DNA from: Tubiluchus corallicola
Taxonomy: Eukaryota > Priapulida > Priapulimorpha > Priapulimorphida > Tubiluchidae
DNA: 39,806 nucleotides
NCBI GenBank assembly: GCA_030141605.1
Contig: JAQGDQ010001462.1
Location: 1-39,806, forward strand
Direction: 5' to 3'
Part shown: piece after piece, positions 1 to 13,652 of the stretch
How the letters are laid out: each line of letters begins with the position of its first letter
Position numbering within the stretch: position 1 is the stretch's first letter
Translations under genes and position numbers: made by a program
The notes under the pieces: generated by a model
Database searches by the model: none
What the model was told of the DNA's origin: nothing
Seen by the model: the letters and a program-made list of their open reading frames with translations, nothing else

Positions 1-412
1 TGTGCTATTTTACCGTACCATTTTCCTGTGCTATTTTACCGTGCCATTTTTCCTGTGCTATTTTACCGTACCATTTTCCTGTGCTATTTTACCGTACCAT
101 TTTCCTGTGCTATTTTACCGTGCCATTTTTCCTGTGCTATTTTACCGTACCATTTTCCTGTGCTATTTTACCGTACCATTTTCCTGTGCTATTTTACCGT
201 GCCATTTTTCCTGTGCTATTTTACCGTGCCATTTTTCCTGTGCTATTTTACCGTACCATTTTCCTGTGCTATTTTTACCGTGCCATTTTTCCTGTGCTAT
301 TTTACCGTGCCATTTTTCCTGTGCTATTTTACCGTACCATTTTCCTGTGCTATTTTACCGTGCCATTTTTCCTGTGCTATTTTTACCGTGCCATTTTTCC
401 TGTGCTATTTTT
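1..412. repeat. Minisatellite, 26/27-bp units in a trimer pattern
   Basis: About 15 tandem units begin TGTGCTATTTTACCGT. Type A is 26 bp (GTACC followed by CATTTTCC) and type B is 27 bp (GTGCC with one extra T); two B units have an extra T in the first T-run. The order A-B-A, A-B-A, A-B-B, A-B-B, A-B-B suggests a three-unit higher-order repeat. The array lies in the intron downstream of exon B of the minus-strand acetyltransferase gene and continues off the left edge. All three forward frames are open only because the unit lacks stops. Confidence 0.9.
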
Positions 413-495
413 ACCTACATTCATGCAAACTTAGATTATTGGGTCGTGATCAAGTCGGAAGACAAAAGTAGATAGTGTATCGGTAGTTGCCTTAC

Positions 496-3489
<2,994 letters not shown>

Positions 3490-3555
3490 CTAGAAACAGA
3501 CACTCCCGCCTCAGAAATTTGGTCAGTGTATTTAGAGAACTTATTTTAATCATTT

Positions 3556-4161
3556 GTGAAGCTTTGTTGTTTCTTTTACAATGCATCGACCGACATGCAT
3601 TTATGGAACTTACTACCCAGTGAAATAAAACTAATAGAATCTCTCCACCACTTTAAAAAGAAATTAAAAGAATATCAATATAACAGGTTTCAACTTCCAC
3701 ATTGTGCATCTGATACTAATTACACAGACTCAACTTTCATCTACCCCCGCCCCCTGACTCCATAAAACGATTAAAAATGTAATTTTTTTAAAAAATTATG
3801 TAATGTAATACGTGTTATGTTAGTTTTGTAATGTCAAATGTATAAATAGTATAAAGGTAATGAGTGAAATTTATGTAATGTAAAGCATGTTTCTGTTAAT
3901 CGTGTCATGTCAAATGTATATATTGTGTAAAATATGTCATGTAAAATTTAATGTACTTTTGCAATATTGTTTTGTAAAAATATTTTAATATGGTGTTGTA
4001 AATATGTTCATTTATTGTATATAATTAGGCCTTAGTTTTGCACTTTAGTTTTTTTAGTCTGCACTGGACGCATTTGTCTTGAACAGTGTTGTTATTTTAA
4101 CATTACGCTGAGGCTTACTCAATTTTATTATAATGAGTGAACCATTTTAAAGACAAATAAA

Positions 4162-4195
<34 letters not shown>
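3556..4195 (+). mobile_element. CR1-like LINE 3' fragment ending in (TA)n
   Basis: Frame 3556-3765 reads LWNLLPSEIKLIES followed by LHHFKKKLKEYQ, the conserved C-terminal end of CR1-type LINE ORF2 (usual form W-N-x-L-P-x-x-I...F-K-x-x-L). It is followed by about 390 bp of 3' UTR-like AT-rich sequence and ends at AATAAAGAATATATAT with a (TA)n run to about 4195. It is 5' truncated and lies just upstream (in minus-strand terms) of exon A of the minus-strand acetyltransferase gene. Confidence 0.65.
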
Positions 4196-4199
<4 letters not shown>

Positions 4200-4366
4200 T
4201 GCTACCCTATGTATACAATAAAAACTGTGGACAAGAAATTGGTAACACGTCAAGTCACTATGTTATTACTAATGCTAAAGTTAAAAATGAAGGAATTACT
4301 TCCAGAATTTCACACCCTGTGCAAGTGCCTAGTTTGCCTAGTGGTAGAGCCGGCCATGTTGCTTGA

Positions 4367-4731
4367 GCAATAACATATGTATAATAATAAATAAGACAGG
4401 TTAAAATGGATGCAGAAGAGGTGCCTATTTCAGCCTAAGCGAGGCCAGGGGAAGTGGGGGGTGTGAAGCCTCCTTGGGGGGGGGGACGAAGAGCCGGGGA
4501 GCGGGCGCCATCATGGTTGGCGGCCATAAAATTTTTGAACTGCTAGAACGCCGGAGAAGCATTTTCGAAGAGAAAATATGGAGTTATACAGTTGTTAAAG
4601 GAAAGAACAATTGAAAGAAAAACTGCTTTATTCTCAACACCAGTCCTTAATACTTGTCAAATAGTCAAATAAAAAACAACATCTCTGCAATATGTAATAC
4701 CGTACTCTCACTTCTGTACAAGCCATCTTCT
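4367..4731. repeat. Dispersed 365-bp repeat, copy 1
   Basis: It shares about 90% or more of its bases by eye with 11093-11457 in the same orientation. It holds an unusual GC-rich block (GGGGAAGTGGGGGGTGTG, then CGAAGAGCCGGGGAGCGGG) in otherwise AT-rich DNA. No ORF, inverted termini or target duplication could be seen, so the element class is unknown. Confidence 0.8.
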
Positions 4732-4735
4732 GACT

Positions 4736-7501
4736 TTTTGCTTCGCAAAGTTATCAATTAACTTAGTTAACATCAAGGCCTCTTGGTACATCCACATTCA
4801 TACGAAACAGCTGAACATCGGCACCGAGCCGCACATTTAATGTAGATAACTCTAAACGTTATAGGTCAGCGACTCGCTACGTTGTTTTAATGTAAGTAAT
4901 GCTAAGCATGATTTTATAATAATTAATTTAAGAAATGTGCTTTGCTTTCCTTACCTGAACACATACATTATTGTACAGACATGTATACCTGTAAGCACGT
5001 ATACGTTACTGTATTTATCAATGTGCGCAGAGTTACAGAGAAAAGAATGTGATTACAGTGGGTGAAGAAATGATAATCGAACTTTAAAGACTAAAGTCCA
5101 CAGTGCAAGATGTAGTGTTGCGTTTATAACCCATGTGTTGAATAACTTGATATTTGTCTGGGTTTAGTACCAAATACAAGAAATAAACTTAGCAGTGGTG
5201 ACTCATGTATAGGTACAGTGGAGCTGCAGCACCCCCTGTTTTCACTTAATATTATCGATAATATTCAAGCTCCCCTTGTTTTCACTCAATATTATCGATA
5301 ATATTCAGTATAATATCTTTTTTCTTTAGTTCTTTCTTTATACATGTATGGTCCAGAGCACGTGAGGGTAGTACTGTTTGCTTCACAGCCCAACACAGTG
5401 CGTTCACAGTGTGATAATCTGTCAAAGCGCGATAATCTGTCAAGTTCATGTCCCTGGTTTCTTCTTTGATAAACAAAGTTGACAGTAGATGGCACTACTA
5501 TACTAGCCTGGGAGATAATAATTACATAGATAAACAAAATAAACTTTTCACTACAAAATTAAACTCATTGACGCTACTCTGCTTATCTTAACAAACCTAA
5601 TTGTAGAAATTTAATTAGTACGATAAAAATGAGAGCACTATTGTATAGGGCTGTCACACACAGCTCAAGCAGCATGGTGTTTCTTTTAGTCATGTGACAA
5701 GTGACTCATATAGGAATCAAGATCAATTTAATTTAAAATGAGCTTTACACATATTTTTGGCACCACGCTTAAGAGGTGCTAATAGATAATCTTGAAATGG
5801 TGCTTTACAGATACAATAGGTACCATACACGTCTGCTTTTCCCGATTTTTAAATTAGTCAATTAAGAAAATTAATTAATTAAAGAGGTCCAATTATTTAA
5901 CTAATTAACAAAAGGATTGTTACAGTTTTTGTTTCTTTACCAAGGACATCCTAGCAGATCATCGTACTAAATTTCAACTTATTCTAACTATAAAACGTAA
6001 CCTTAAATTTACTGTGTTTAGGCAGATTAAGTTCTGACAGAACACCTGAATTATTTCCACCAACGAGTGCACTTATTTACGGAGAACAAATTACCACTAA
6101 CGCCCTCTTTTGGGCAGTAATTTTTAGTCCTTTTGCCCTGTTTGTACCTGTTTATGAGGAAAACTTGCCTCCAGTCAACAGACACACGTGACGTACTTTG
6201 ACCTTTGCCAAGTTACTAACCACAGAGTAGCATGTGTAACAAAGTTAACCATCTGAAATTACAGGTGTCGCTTTGTGTTTAGGGTAACTTGCTGACATTA
6301 TTGCAATTAAATCAAACTAAAGATGATCGATTTTGGCTGATTTTTGTTGATGATTTAATTGATTGACATTGACTATTAGCGGAGAAGCCAACGTTTGGGA
6401 TACTCTAGGATGTACACATTCAGGTAGGTGTGTTTCTTGCACTGAAAGAGTGAGAGAGACAGACAGAGGGGGAGAAAGAAAGAAAGGAGAGATTATAATC
6501 ATTATCGTCATCAACATCGTCGTCATGGTTGTCGTCATGTCGTCGTCGTTATCATCATCATCGTCATCATCGTTGTTGTAGGGAACGGCTGGTATAATGT
6601 ATTCAGCCCACGAATTTCAAAGTGATGACGTCACAAAATTACAAATCAGGAATAGTCAGGTAGCAGCAGCGTAGGTCACGTATAAGGTGGGTAGTCGTCA
6701 ACATGACAAATCAGTTAAAATGTGTTATTGTGATGCCAATTTTGTGTTTGCTATTGTATTTGTCAGTTTGTTATTATAACTTACGTGTCTTAGTGGAATT
6801 TCTTGCACCAATGTGACTATGACGTAAGTAAATTGACGTATACTTACATAAAATAAGCATATTTGTCTATCGCTTCGGCTCGTTTGTGACGTAGCAGGCT
6901 GACGGAACATGGCAACTAATGTCTAATTAGCAGATAAACTGGTTGTACTTCTTCATACACAAAATTTGCAACGAATTATTTCTTCAAGAAATTAAAACTT
7001 CAAGTAGCCAAAAAATGTCTTTACAATTTAAGCAGAATGTAGCGAGAAAGTTTCAAAGAACTACAGAATGCACTAACGTTATTGTCTAGTCGGGTGTAAG
7101 TCTAACTTTCAGACAAAAAATCTCTCTTCCCCTTGAGTATACGAACATATCCCACCTTTGAAACGGAAGTGATGCTGACAAGCCTCTGCAAACTCAACGT
7201 CTGATCTCAGTAAATTATCTTGGCAATCACGGAGAAAGGTTCCAGTCCTACTGCACCAGTGAACATGACTGTTGTAGACTTTTCCTCCCCTTCTGCCTCC
7301 CCTTATCCAGCTTGTAGAGTCGAATTAAATGAATTAAATGCTCATTGTGAAAGTCATGTTTAAAGTTGTAGATCAATCACTTTGTTATGATTGAGTTTAG
7401 GCACAGAAGTATGAACAAGAATAAAAAATCTATAATACATATTTGCACTGCACACAACAGAAAAGTGTTTATTAAAACTACAGACACACGAGTAGCATGA
7501 C
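4736..7501. other. Region between the divergent acetyltransferase genes, no gene recognised
   Basis: AT-rich sequence that should contain the start exons and promoters of both divergent acetyltransferase genes, but none could be identified. Small features are a duplicated palindrome at 5234-5310, AT-rich ATTAATTA runs near 5860-5930, and a purine-rich then CATCGT-rich simple stretch at about 6440-6580. Confidence 0.5.
5234..5310. repeat. Tandem ~40-bp duplication carrying an 18-bp palindrome
   Basis: Two adjacent units (TGTTTTCACTTAATATT... and TGTTTTCACTCAATATT...) each contain the perfect palindrome AATATTATCGATAATATT. The units differ at only a few bases outside the palindrome. Confidence 0.85.
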
Positions 7502-8676
7502 TGCTGCACTGAACACTGAGAATGAGAGAGTGAGAGAGTCTCCTGCACTGAACACTGAGAGTGAGAGTCTCCTGCACTGAACACTGAGAGTGAGAGTCTC
7601 CTGCACTGAACACTGAGAGTGAGAGTCTCCTGCACTGAACACTGAGAATGAGAGGGTGAGAGTCTCCTGCACTGAACACTGAGAATGAGAGAGTGAGAGT
7701 CTCCTGCACTGAACACTGAGAATGAGAGAGTGAGAGTCTCCTGCACTGAACACTGAGAATGAGAGAGTGAGAGTCTCCTGCACTGAACACTGAGAATGAG
7801 AGAGTGAGAGTCTCCTGCACTGAACACTGAGAGTGAGAGTCTCCTGCACTGAACACTGAGAATGAGAGAGTGAGAGTCTCCTGCACTGAACACTGAGAAT
7901 GAGATCTCCTGCACTGAACACTGAGAATGAGATCTCCTGCACTGAACACTGAGAATGAGATCTCCTGCACTGAACACTGAGAATGAGATCTCCTGCACTG
8001 AACACTGAGAATGAGAGAGTGAGAGTCTCCTGCACTGAACACTGAGAGTGAGAGTGAGAGTCTCCTGCACTGAACACTGAGAGTGAGAGTGAGAGTTTCC
8101 TGCACTGAACACTGAGAGTGAGAGTCTCCTGCACTGAACACTGAGAGTTAGAGTGTGAGAGTCTCCTGCACTGAACACTGAGAGTGAGAGTGAGAGTCTC
8201 CTGCACTGAATACTGAGAGTGAGAGTGAGAGTCTCTTGTGAGAGTCTCCTGCACTGAACACTGAGAGTGAGAGAGTGAGAGTCTTCTGCACTGAACACTG
8301 AGAGTGAGAGTCTCCTGCACTGAACACTGAGAGTGAGAGTCTCCTGCACTGAACACTGAGAGTGAGAGTGAGAGTCTCCTGCACTGAACACTGAGAGTGA
8401 GAGTGAGAGTCTCCTGCACTGAACACTGAGAGTTAGAGTGAGAGTCTCCTGCACTGAACACTGAGAGTGAGAGTCTCCTGCACTGAACACTGAGAGTGAG
8501 AGTGAGAGTCTCCTGCACTGAACACTGAGAGTGAGAGTGAGAGTCTCCTGCACTGAACACTGAGAGTGAGAGTGAGAGTCTCCTGCACTGAACACTGAGA
8601 GTTAGAGTGAGAGTCTCCTGCACTGAACACTGAGAGTTAGAGTTTCCTGCACTGAACACTGAGAGTGAGAGTGACT
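7502..8676. repeat. Large minisatellite, 28-37-bp units (~36 copies)
   Basis: Each unit has a constant core CTCCTGCACTGAACACTGAG followed by a variable AGTGAG/AATGAGAG tail, giving unit lengths of 28, 29, 35 and 37 bp. A run of identical 28-bp GAATGAGAT units sits at about 7880-8000. It lies 240 bp upstream of exon A of the plus-strand acetyltransferase gene. The minus strand is open for more than 390 codons in more than one frame (7360-8659), which follows from a stop-free repeat of mixed length and is not evidence of a gene. Confidence 0.93.
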
Positions 8677-8918
8677 AGAAAGTAAAACCAGTCAGTATAT
8701 ATAGGTATAGCTGACCTATGCAGACTTGCAAAGGCTTCACAAAAACCATTACTTTAAAATAGGGAGAGAACCAGTGAATATGCATTCACTGGACCATACA
8801 ATTATACTGGGGGTAAGTCGGCTGGTAGAATGTAACAGGATTAGCCAATAGATGGTAGCACCTAATTATAATGTACAATTCCAACTTCCACACTCACAAA
8901 AATTGTGTTTGTTTGTAG

Positions 8919-11900
8919 AAAAGCTACTTTGGCTGATAGAGATGCAATCGTTAAAATGAATGTAGTCCTACGGGGACCGGAATACGACTACGTTGCTTAT
9001 AACTATGACCATTACTGTCACAGTTGGAATTTTCAAGCTTTTGTCTGCGAGTACGAAGGAAAAATTGTAAGTTTGCGGTTTTAGGTTGTCTAAAATTTAG
9101 TGTTTAACCCTTTCAGTCCCAAATAATTTTTTTAATAAGAAAAAAAATTTTGGCTTGGTACTTTTGCTCAGCATGTCAATCTTGTTTACACATAATAATT
9201 ATTTTTTTCTACCTGTGCCCGCGTGCTAAATATAGCCTGTATCCCACGGGATACATTGGGATTCAATGGAAGCATAAAATGTGCTTCATTTTGCAACTGC
9301 TGATAATTTTTTAAAGTATTTAAGACATTTAGTATGCACGCTATGCTGATCTGTACAAAGTCGTCTCTAAAGTACTGTGCCTTGCGCAGTTTTTTATGCT
9401 ATGTAGATTTTCTAGTTTGCCATTTTATCAGCATTTTTAGTCTATTGTTATTGGCTTAAAGCAAAATAACTATTAACAGATCAAATAACTGTCAGTTTTA
9501 AAATTTTATTAAATTTAAAGGCAGAAAACATTCTCGTATCCCACGGGATACAATGGGTATGAACGGGTTAACAAAATAAATAAATAAATAACATTGCCTA
9601 TCGCTCGCTTCCCTTCTGCGACTGCTTAAATTCTATTTAATTTTAACTTTTTTTCATAATTTACCTGCTATTTACATTTCAATCGTATTACAATGCTAAA
9701 AATGATCTATTCTTGTTTTGGTACGTTGACTTATTTGCATTTTAAATAAACCTTTCAGTCTAATTTTAGCAAAACGTATATTATTGTTGTTGTTGTTGTT
9801 GTTGTTGATGTTATTATTATTATTATGAGTTTATTTCGTATAAAAATATACAGTTTATAAAGATAAAGATGTTAGTAAAACAGGTAATGCGATGTTAGTA
9901 AAGTAACATATCTACAGACATTCAACTTTATAATAACCACACATTGTAGTTCCCTTGTAATTATTTTACTTTATACAGTGTTGTAAGGAGCTATAATAGA
10001 TATCTTAAAATATAATCTTTAAATGAGTTCTAAACCTTTAATTTTACATTTTCGTTTAGGTCTACAGTACAACCATATTTAAATCTTAAATAGATTGAAT
10101 TTATATATAATCTTAAATTTATATACACAGTTTTATAAATTTTCATATACATATATAGTTTAGCTCTCGTATTTTATCTACAGCAATTATATTTAAAAAC
10201 CTTATCAAAATTACAATGCCTACATTATTTTAGATACATTTGGCTAACATAGCAGTACATTGCGTTAGTCATAAGAAACAGGAAATATTGTATAAGCTAG
10301 TGGCCCTTTTAAAGCAAACGTGGCCAAAATAAAGGCAGTGTCCACACATTCTAGTTCTAGTCCAGGATCAGTTCTGACTTTTACCATTTTCACAAGGGAC
10401 TGCATGGTTTAGCAGTGTAAGGCATGGGCTTAGTGACAGAATATTCTCGGTTCAAATCCAGTTTTAGTCGGAGTTTTTCATATTACCTTTAACAATTGTG
10501 CGTTTCGTCCACGATTGCTATAGATACTGTAGACGGTTTCTGTCTGTTTTTTACAGGTAGGTTTCCGGTTTTATCTGCTGATTGACGATGGTCAAACAGT
10601 TCTTGGAAATGCTAGAAGAATTGACAAAAGTCACCAAGGTCATGGCTTGGACACGAGAATGGAAATCCACTGTCTCAGTGAAATTGCGTCAGAGTGGCCA
10701 AGAGTGAAGTGCTTTGTTGGTACGCAAGTGTTAGACGGGCCTGCTGATCTGTCAAAATATTCCTTTTTTCCACATACAGTAACCGTGGCATGTGACGTGG
10801 TAAGAAAAATGAATTGAGATTTTGCTATATTAAAATTTTATCATTATCCATGGTAATCTGTACTGTTTCTCATTATTTTCATCCTCATCCTTCATCTGCA
10901 TCTGCATCTCCAACTTCATCTCCATCTTTATCACTATCAATGTGTTTATATTTATTTTAAAATTTGCCTTTACTCTATCTTCAGTATCGCCTCTACCATT
11001 TCCTTTCCTTTATTCTCTTTTTAAAAAAAATATCATTTATTTATTAATTTAGTAAGGTATTCATACGTACAATAAAATTTAAATGCATAAAACAATAACA
11101 TATGTATAATAATAAATAAGACAGGTTAAAATGGATGCAGAAGCAGTGCCTATTTCAGCCTAAGCGAGGCCCGGGGAAGTGGGGGGTGTGAGGCCCTCTT
11201 GGGGGGGGGCGAAGAGCCGGGGAGCGGGCGCCACCATGGTCGGCGCCCAGGAAATTTTTGAACTGCAAGAACGCCGGAGAAGCATTTTCGAAGAGAAAAT
11301 ATGGAGGGAGTTATACAGTGATTAAAGGAAAGAACAATTGAAAGAACAACTGCTTTATTCTCAAGACCAGTCCTTAATACTTGTCAAATAGTCAAATCAA
11401 AAACAACAGCTTTGCAATATGTAATACCATACTCTCACTTCTGTACAAGCCATCTTCTTTTCACGTTTTCATTACTGTCGATATCTCTCACTAGATGGAG
11501 ACACCATACTGGGTACAATATTCTACAAAAGGGCAAACAATCTGTTGTAAATTGAAAGATCATGTTTGTATTAATATTTTTACAGGAGTGCTATTTCACG
11601 AAATGTGACAGCGGCAAGAATATCAGGAAGAATTTTGAAAGGGCTGGTCCTGCTGTTGACTTTGCTCACCTTAGGCAATTGAAAAAATCCGAAATCCGAA
11701 CACTTCTGACGGATCCGGAAATCTTTGAAAGAGTTTTTATAAACAACTGCGTGTTTATTGGCTGGCAGAGGTTTAGATGCTATCCAGACAATGTGGAAAT
11801 CATTTTTGACAGGCACAAACCTTCCGTTTTTATTGACACAACAAGGAGCAGAAATGGTCGTCCCGCCAGTGTAAGTTTCTGCTCATTCTACGTGGTGGCA

Positions 11901-12182
11901 GCCAATGATATGAGTGCCACAATCTCCATATATGCACAGGACAAGGAGTTGGCTTTGAAACACGCCCTAGCGCAGGTGCTACACGCTGCTGCCATCTACT
12001 GGGCGTTTGACATCAAATTCATGTTTCATCTCTTCTGTAGATTGAGGAGGTCGGAATTGCAGAATGAACTGGGAAGAGTTGGACTGCAAGAAAGCACTTG
12101 GCATAGAAGGAAAGATCCTCGCATGATAGGCACCTGTGTACTTCTGTCCCAAACGAGAGAAATGCCTGTTGCTAAACTATAA
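8919..12182 (+). CDS. GNAT / histidine N-acetyltransferase-like gene (three exons, frameshifted as sequenced)
   Basis: Exon A (8919-9066, 148 bp) lies between TTTGTAG and GTAAGT and encodes KATLADRDAIVKMN and EYDYVAYNYDHY. Exon B (10557-10800) lies between TTTTTACAG and GTAAGA. It encodes VGFRFYLLIDDGQTVLG and the acetyl-CoA loop RIDKSHQGHGL. Exon C (11586-12182) follows TTTTTACAG, encodes the roughly 198-residue C-terminal half (ECYFTKCDSGKN..., VVAANDMSATISIYAQ, HALAQVLHAAAIYWA) and ends MPVAKL-stop. The total of about 327 residues plus a short unseen first exon fits histidine N-acetyltransferase-like proteins of animals. Exon B is 244 bp instead of a multiple of three. Reading through GGGCCC at 10737-10742 brings a TGA at 10746-10748, while dropping one base restores a protein-like frame to the exon end. 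It may therefore be a pseudogene, an allele or a sequence error. Intron 1 holds a TTAA-flanked MITE and a tRNA-like element. Intron 2 holds a dispersed 365-bp repeat. The start exon was not identified. Confidence 0.72.
9108..9567 (+). mobile_element. piggyBac-like MITE, family P2 copy A
   Basis: A 460-bp element with TTAA on both sides (9104-9107 and 9568-9571). Its termini are inverted: CCCTTTCAGTCCCA at the left and the complement of CCCGTTCATACCCA at the right. TTAA duplication plus CCC-starting ends is the hallmark of piggyBac-superfamily elements. There is no coding capacity. Internal TATCCCACGGGATACA is palindromic. It lies in intron 1 of the plus-strand acetyltransferase gene. Other copies are at 29327-29781 and 34523-34979. 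Confidence 0.82.
9783..9830. repeat. (TTG)n/(TTA)n microsatellite at a LINE-type tail
   Basis: TTG then TTA trinucleotides are followed by GAGTTTATTTCG. In reverse complement this reads CGAAATAAACTC then (TAA)n, the look of a LINE 3' end on the minus strand. The adjoining AT-rich 9830-10330 may be more of that relic, but no coding remnant was recognised. Confidence 0.5.
10398..10469 (+). repeat. tRNA-like element (SINE head or pseudo-tRNA)
   Basis: 72 nt with an A box-like GGTTTAGCAGTGTAAGG and B box GGTTCAAATCC at tRNA-like spacing. The ends GACTGCA and TTTAGTC pair at 6 of 7 positions and a 4-bp D stem can form. The anticodon stem does not pair and the T stem pairs at only about 3 of 5 positions, so this is more likely a tRNA-derived SINE or a decayed tRNA than a working gene. 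It lies inside intron 1 of the acetyltransferase gene. Confidence 0.4.
11093..11457. repeat. Dispersed 365-bp repeat, copy 2
   Basis: Second copy of the repeat at 4367-4731, same orientation and same GC-rich block. It lies in intron 2 of the plus-strand acetyltransferase gene, about 130 bp before the last exon. Confidence 0.8.
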
Positions 12183-12783
12183 TCAACTTTTGTTTGGCAT
12201 ATTGCCAAGACAAATGCCTATTGCTAAACTATAATCAACGTTTGTTTGGCATATTGCCAAGAGAAATGCCTGTTGCTAAACTATAATCAACTTTTGTTTG
12301 GCATATTGCCAAGACAAATGCCTGTTGCTAAGCTATAATCAACTTTTGTTTGGCACATTGCCAAGAGAAATGCCTGTTGCTAAACTATAATCAACTTTTG
12401 TTTGGCATATTGCCAAGAGAAATGCCTGTTGCTAAACTATAATCAACTTTTGTTTGGCACATTGCCAAGAGAAATGCCTCTTGCTAAACTATAATCAACT
12501 TTTGTTTGGCACATTGCCAAGAGAAATGCCTCTTGCTAAACTATAATCAACTTTTGTTTGGCACATTGCCAAGAGAAATGCCTTATTGCTAAACTATAAT
12601 CAACGTTTGTTTGGCACATTGCCAAGAGAAATGCCTGTTGCTAAACTATAATCAACGTTTGTTTGGCACATTGCCAAGAGAAATGCCTGTTGCTAAACTA
12701 TAATCAACTTTTGTTTGGCACATTGCCAAGAGAAATGCCTCTTGCTAAACTATAATCAACTTTTGTTTGGCACACTACCAAAT
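12160..12783 (+). repeat. 12-copy, 52-bp minisatellite with a hairpin in each unit, starting over the stop codon
   Basis: Twelve 52-bp units run from within the last exon of the acetyltransferase gene. The first unit contains the real C-terminal codons and stop (MPVAKL-TAA, stop at 12180-12182), and the later units repeat the same bases. Units 1-11 each contain TTGGCA-loop-TGCCAA (first at 12194-12208), a perfect 6-bp stem. The loop is TAT in units 1, 2, 3 and 5 and CAT in the others, while the stem stays intact. Unit 12 is degenerate (TTGGCACACTACCAA). If transcribed, the array would be the proximal 3' UTR. Confidence 0.92.
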
Positions 12784-13598
12784 CCAGTTGGTCAACTGTA
12801 GTTGAGTTGTCAAATCCAGCGTATGTTGTGGCCATTTAACTGTGCCTAACTTCACTAAGCCAACTTACTCATCTTTGTGTAACGCCATTTAGTAAAATAG
12901 TTTCTTTTCTGAATATAATTGTGCATTCGGAATATTTTTAGGGCATACGCAGGACAAAAATTAAAACTAGTAGGGCCTGAACACACATGTTTTACGGTCA
13001 TTGTTAGCCATGACAGCGAAATTACAGCACTGAAAGAGTGAAACAATATAGCTGCACTAGTTCTTTATAAAAATCATGTTTTTGTCATGGCGGCCATCTT
13101 AACAAGAATCCCTGGTGAGTGTCACACGTGACGTGAAAACTAATCGGCAGTTTTCTAAGTGCAATAAAAGACAAACTTTAAACCAAAACTGAACCGCAAT
13201 CAGAAGCTGCAGGTCAAAACAATCTACCCTTTAAAATATTGAAAGGAAACATACTGTTTTTTCAAGAATGACTTACGTGAAACAATTAATACCATATAAA
13301 CACAATTTTGCATTCACGCCACTAGTTCTTAGCCGTTACATGCATTTCGCCATTCATTTAGTTAGACGGGTACCAGCGCCTGCATTTCGTAAAATGCATT
13401 GCACAAAAACAGGCGCTGTACCTATCAATTCAGATGTTTTAGTTTGTGACAAACTACACACGTTCGACAGCTCATGCATGAGCACTGCGTAGTTTTACCA
13501 CAACACACTGAATATCTTACAGTAGTACTGTACTTCAATTTTCGCTTTTGTAAACATGTGCAGGTTGCATCATCTCCTGCCTAATTTGGCATCCAAAC
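12784..13598. other. Intergenic, no gene recognised
   Basis: AT-rich, with only short chance open frames. It ends in a CAG/CAA-rich simple repeat (about 13597-13642). Confidence 0.5.
13163..13168 (+). terminator. Candidate poly(A) signal
   Basis: AATAAA, the first canonical signal seen downstream of the acetyltransferase stop at 12182. Using it would put the whole hairpin minisatellite in the 3' UTR. Not verified. Confidence 0.3.
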
Positions 13599-13652
13599 AG
13601 CAGCAACAGCAACAGCAGTAGCAACAACAGAAGCAGCAGCAGCTATGACAGT

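Noticed and set aside
1-475. CRISPR-like array or protein repeat (LFYRTIFPV)
   Set aside because: Units are contiguous 26/27-bp copies without unique spacers in animal DNA, and all forward frames are open by composition: a minisatellite.
7360-8659. Long minus-strand open frames (up to 411 codons) rich in QCSVQETL repeats
   Set aside because: They lie within a minisatellite with no stop in any of several frames; unit lengths (28, 29, 35, 37) are not multiples of three, so no frame is maintained.
10398-10469. Functional tRNA gene
   Set aside because: A and B boxes and 72-nt length fit, but the anticodon stem does not pair and the T stem is poor.
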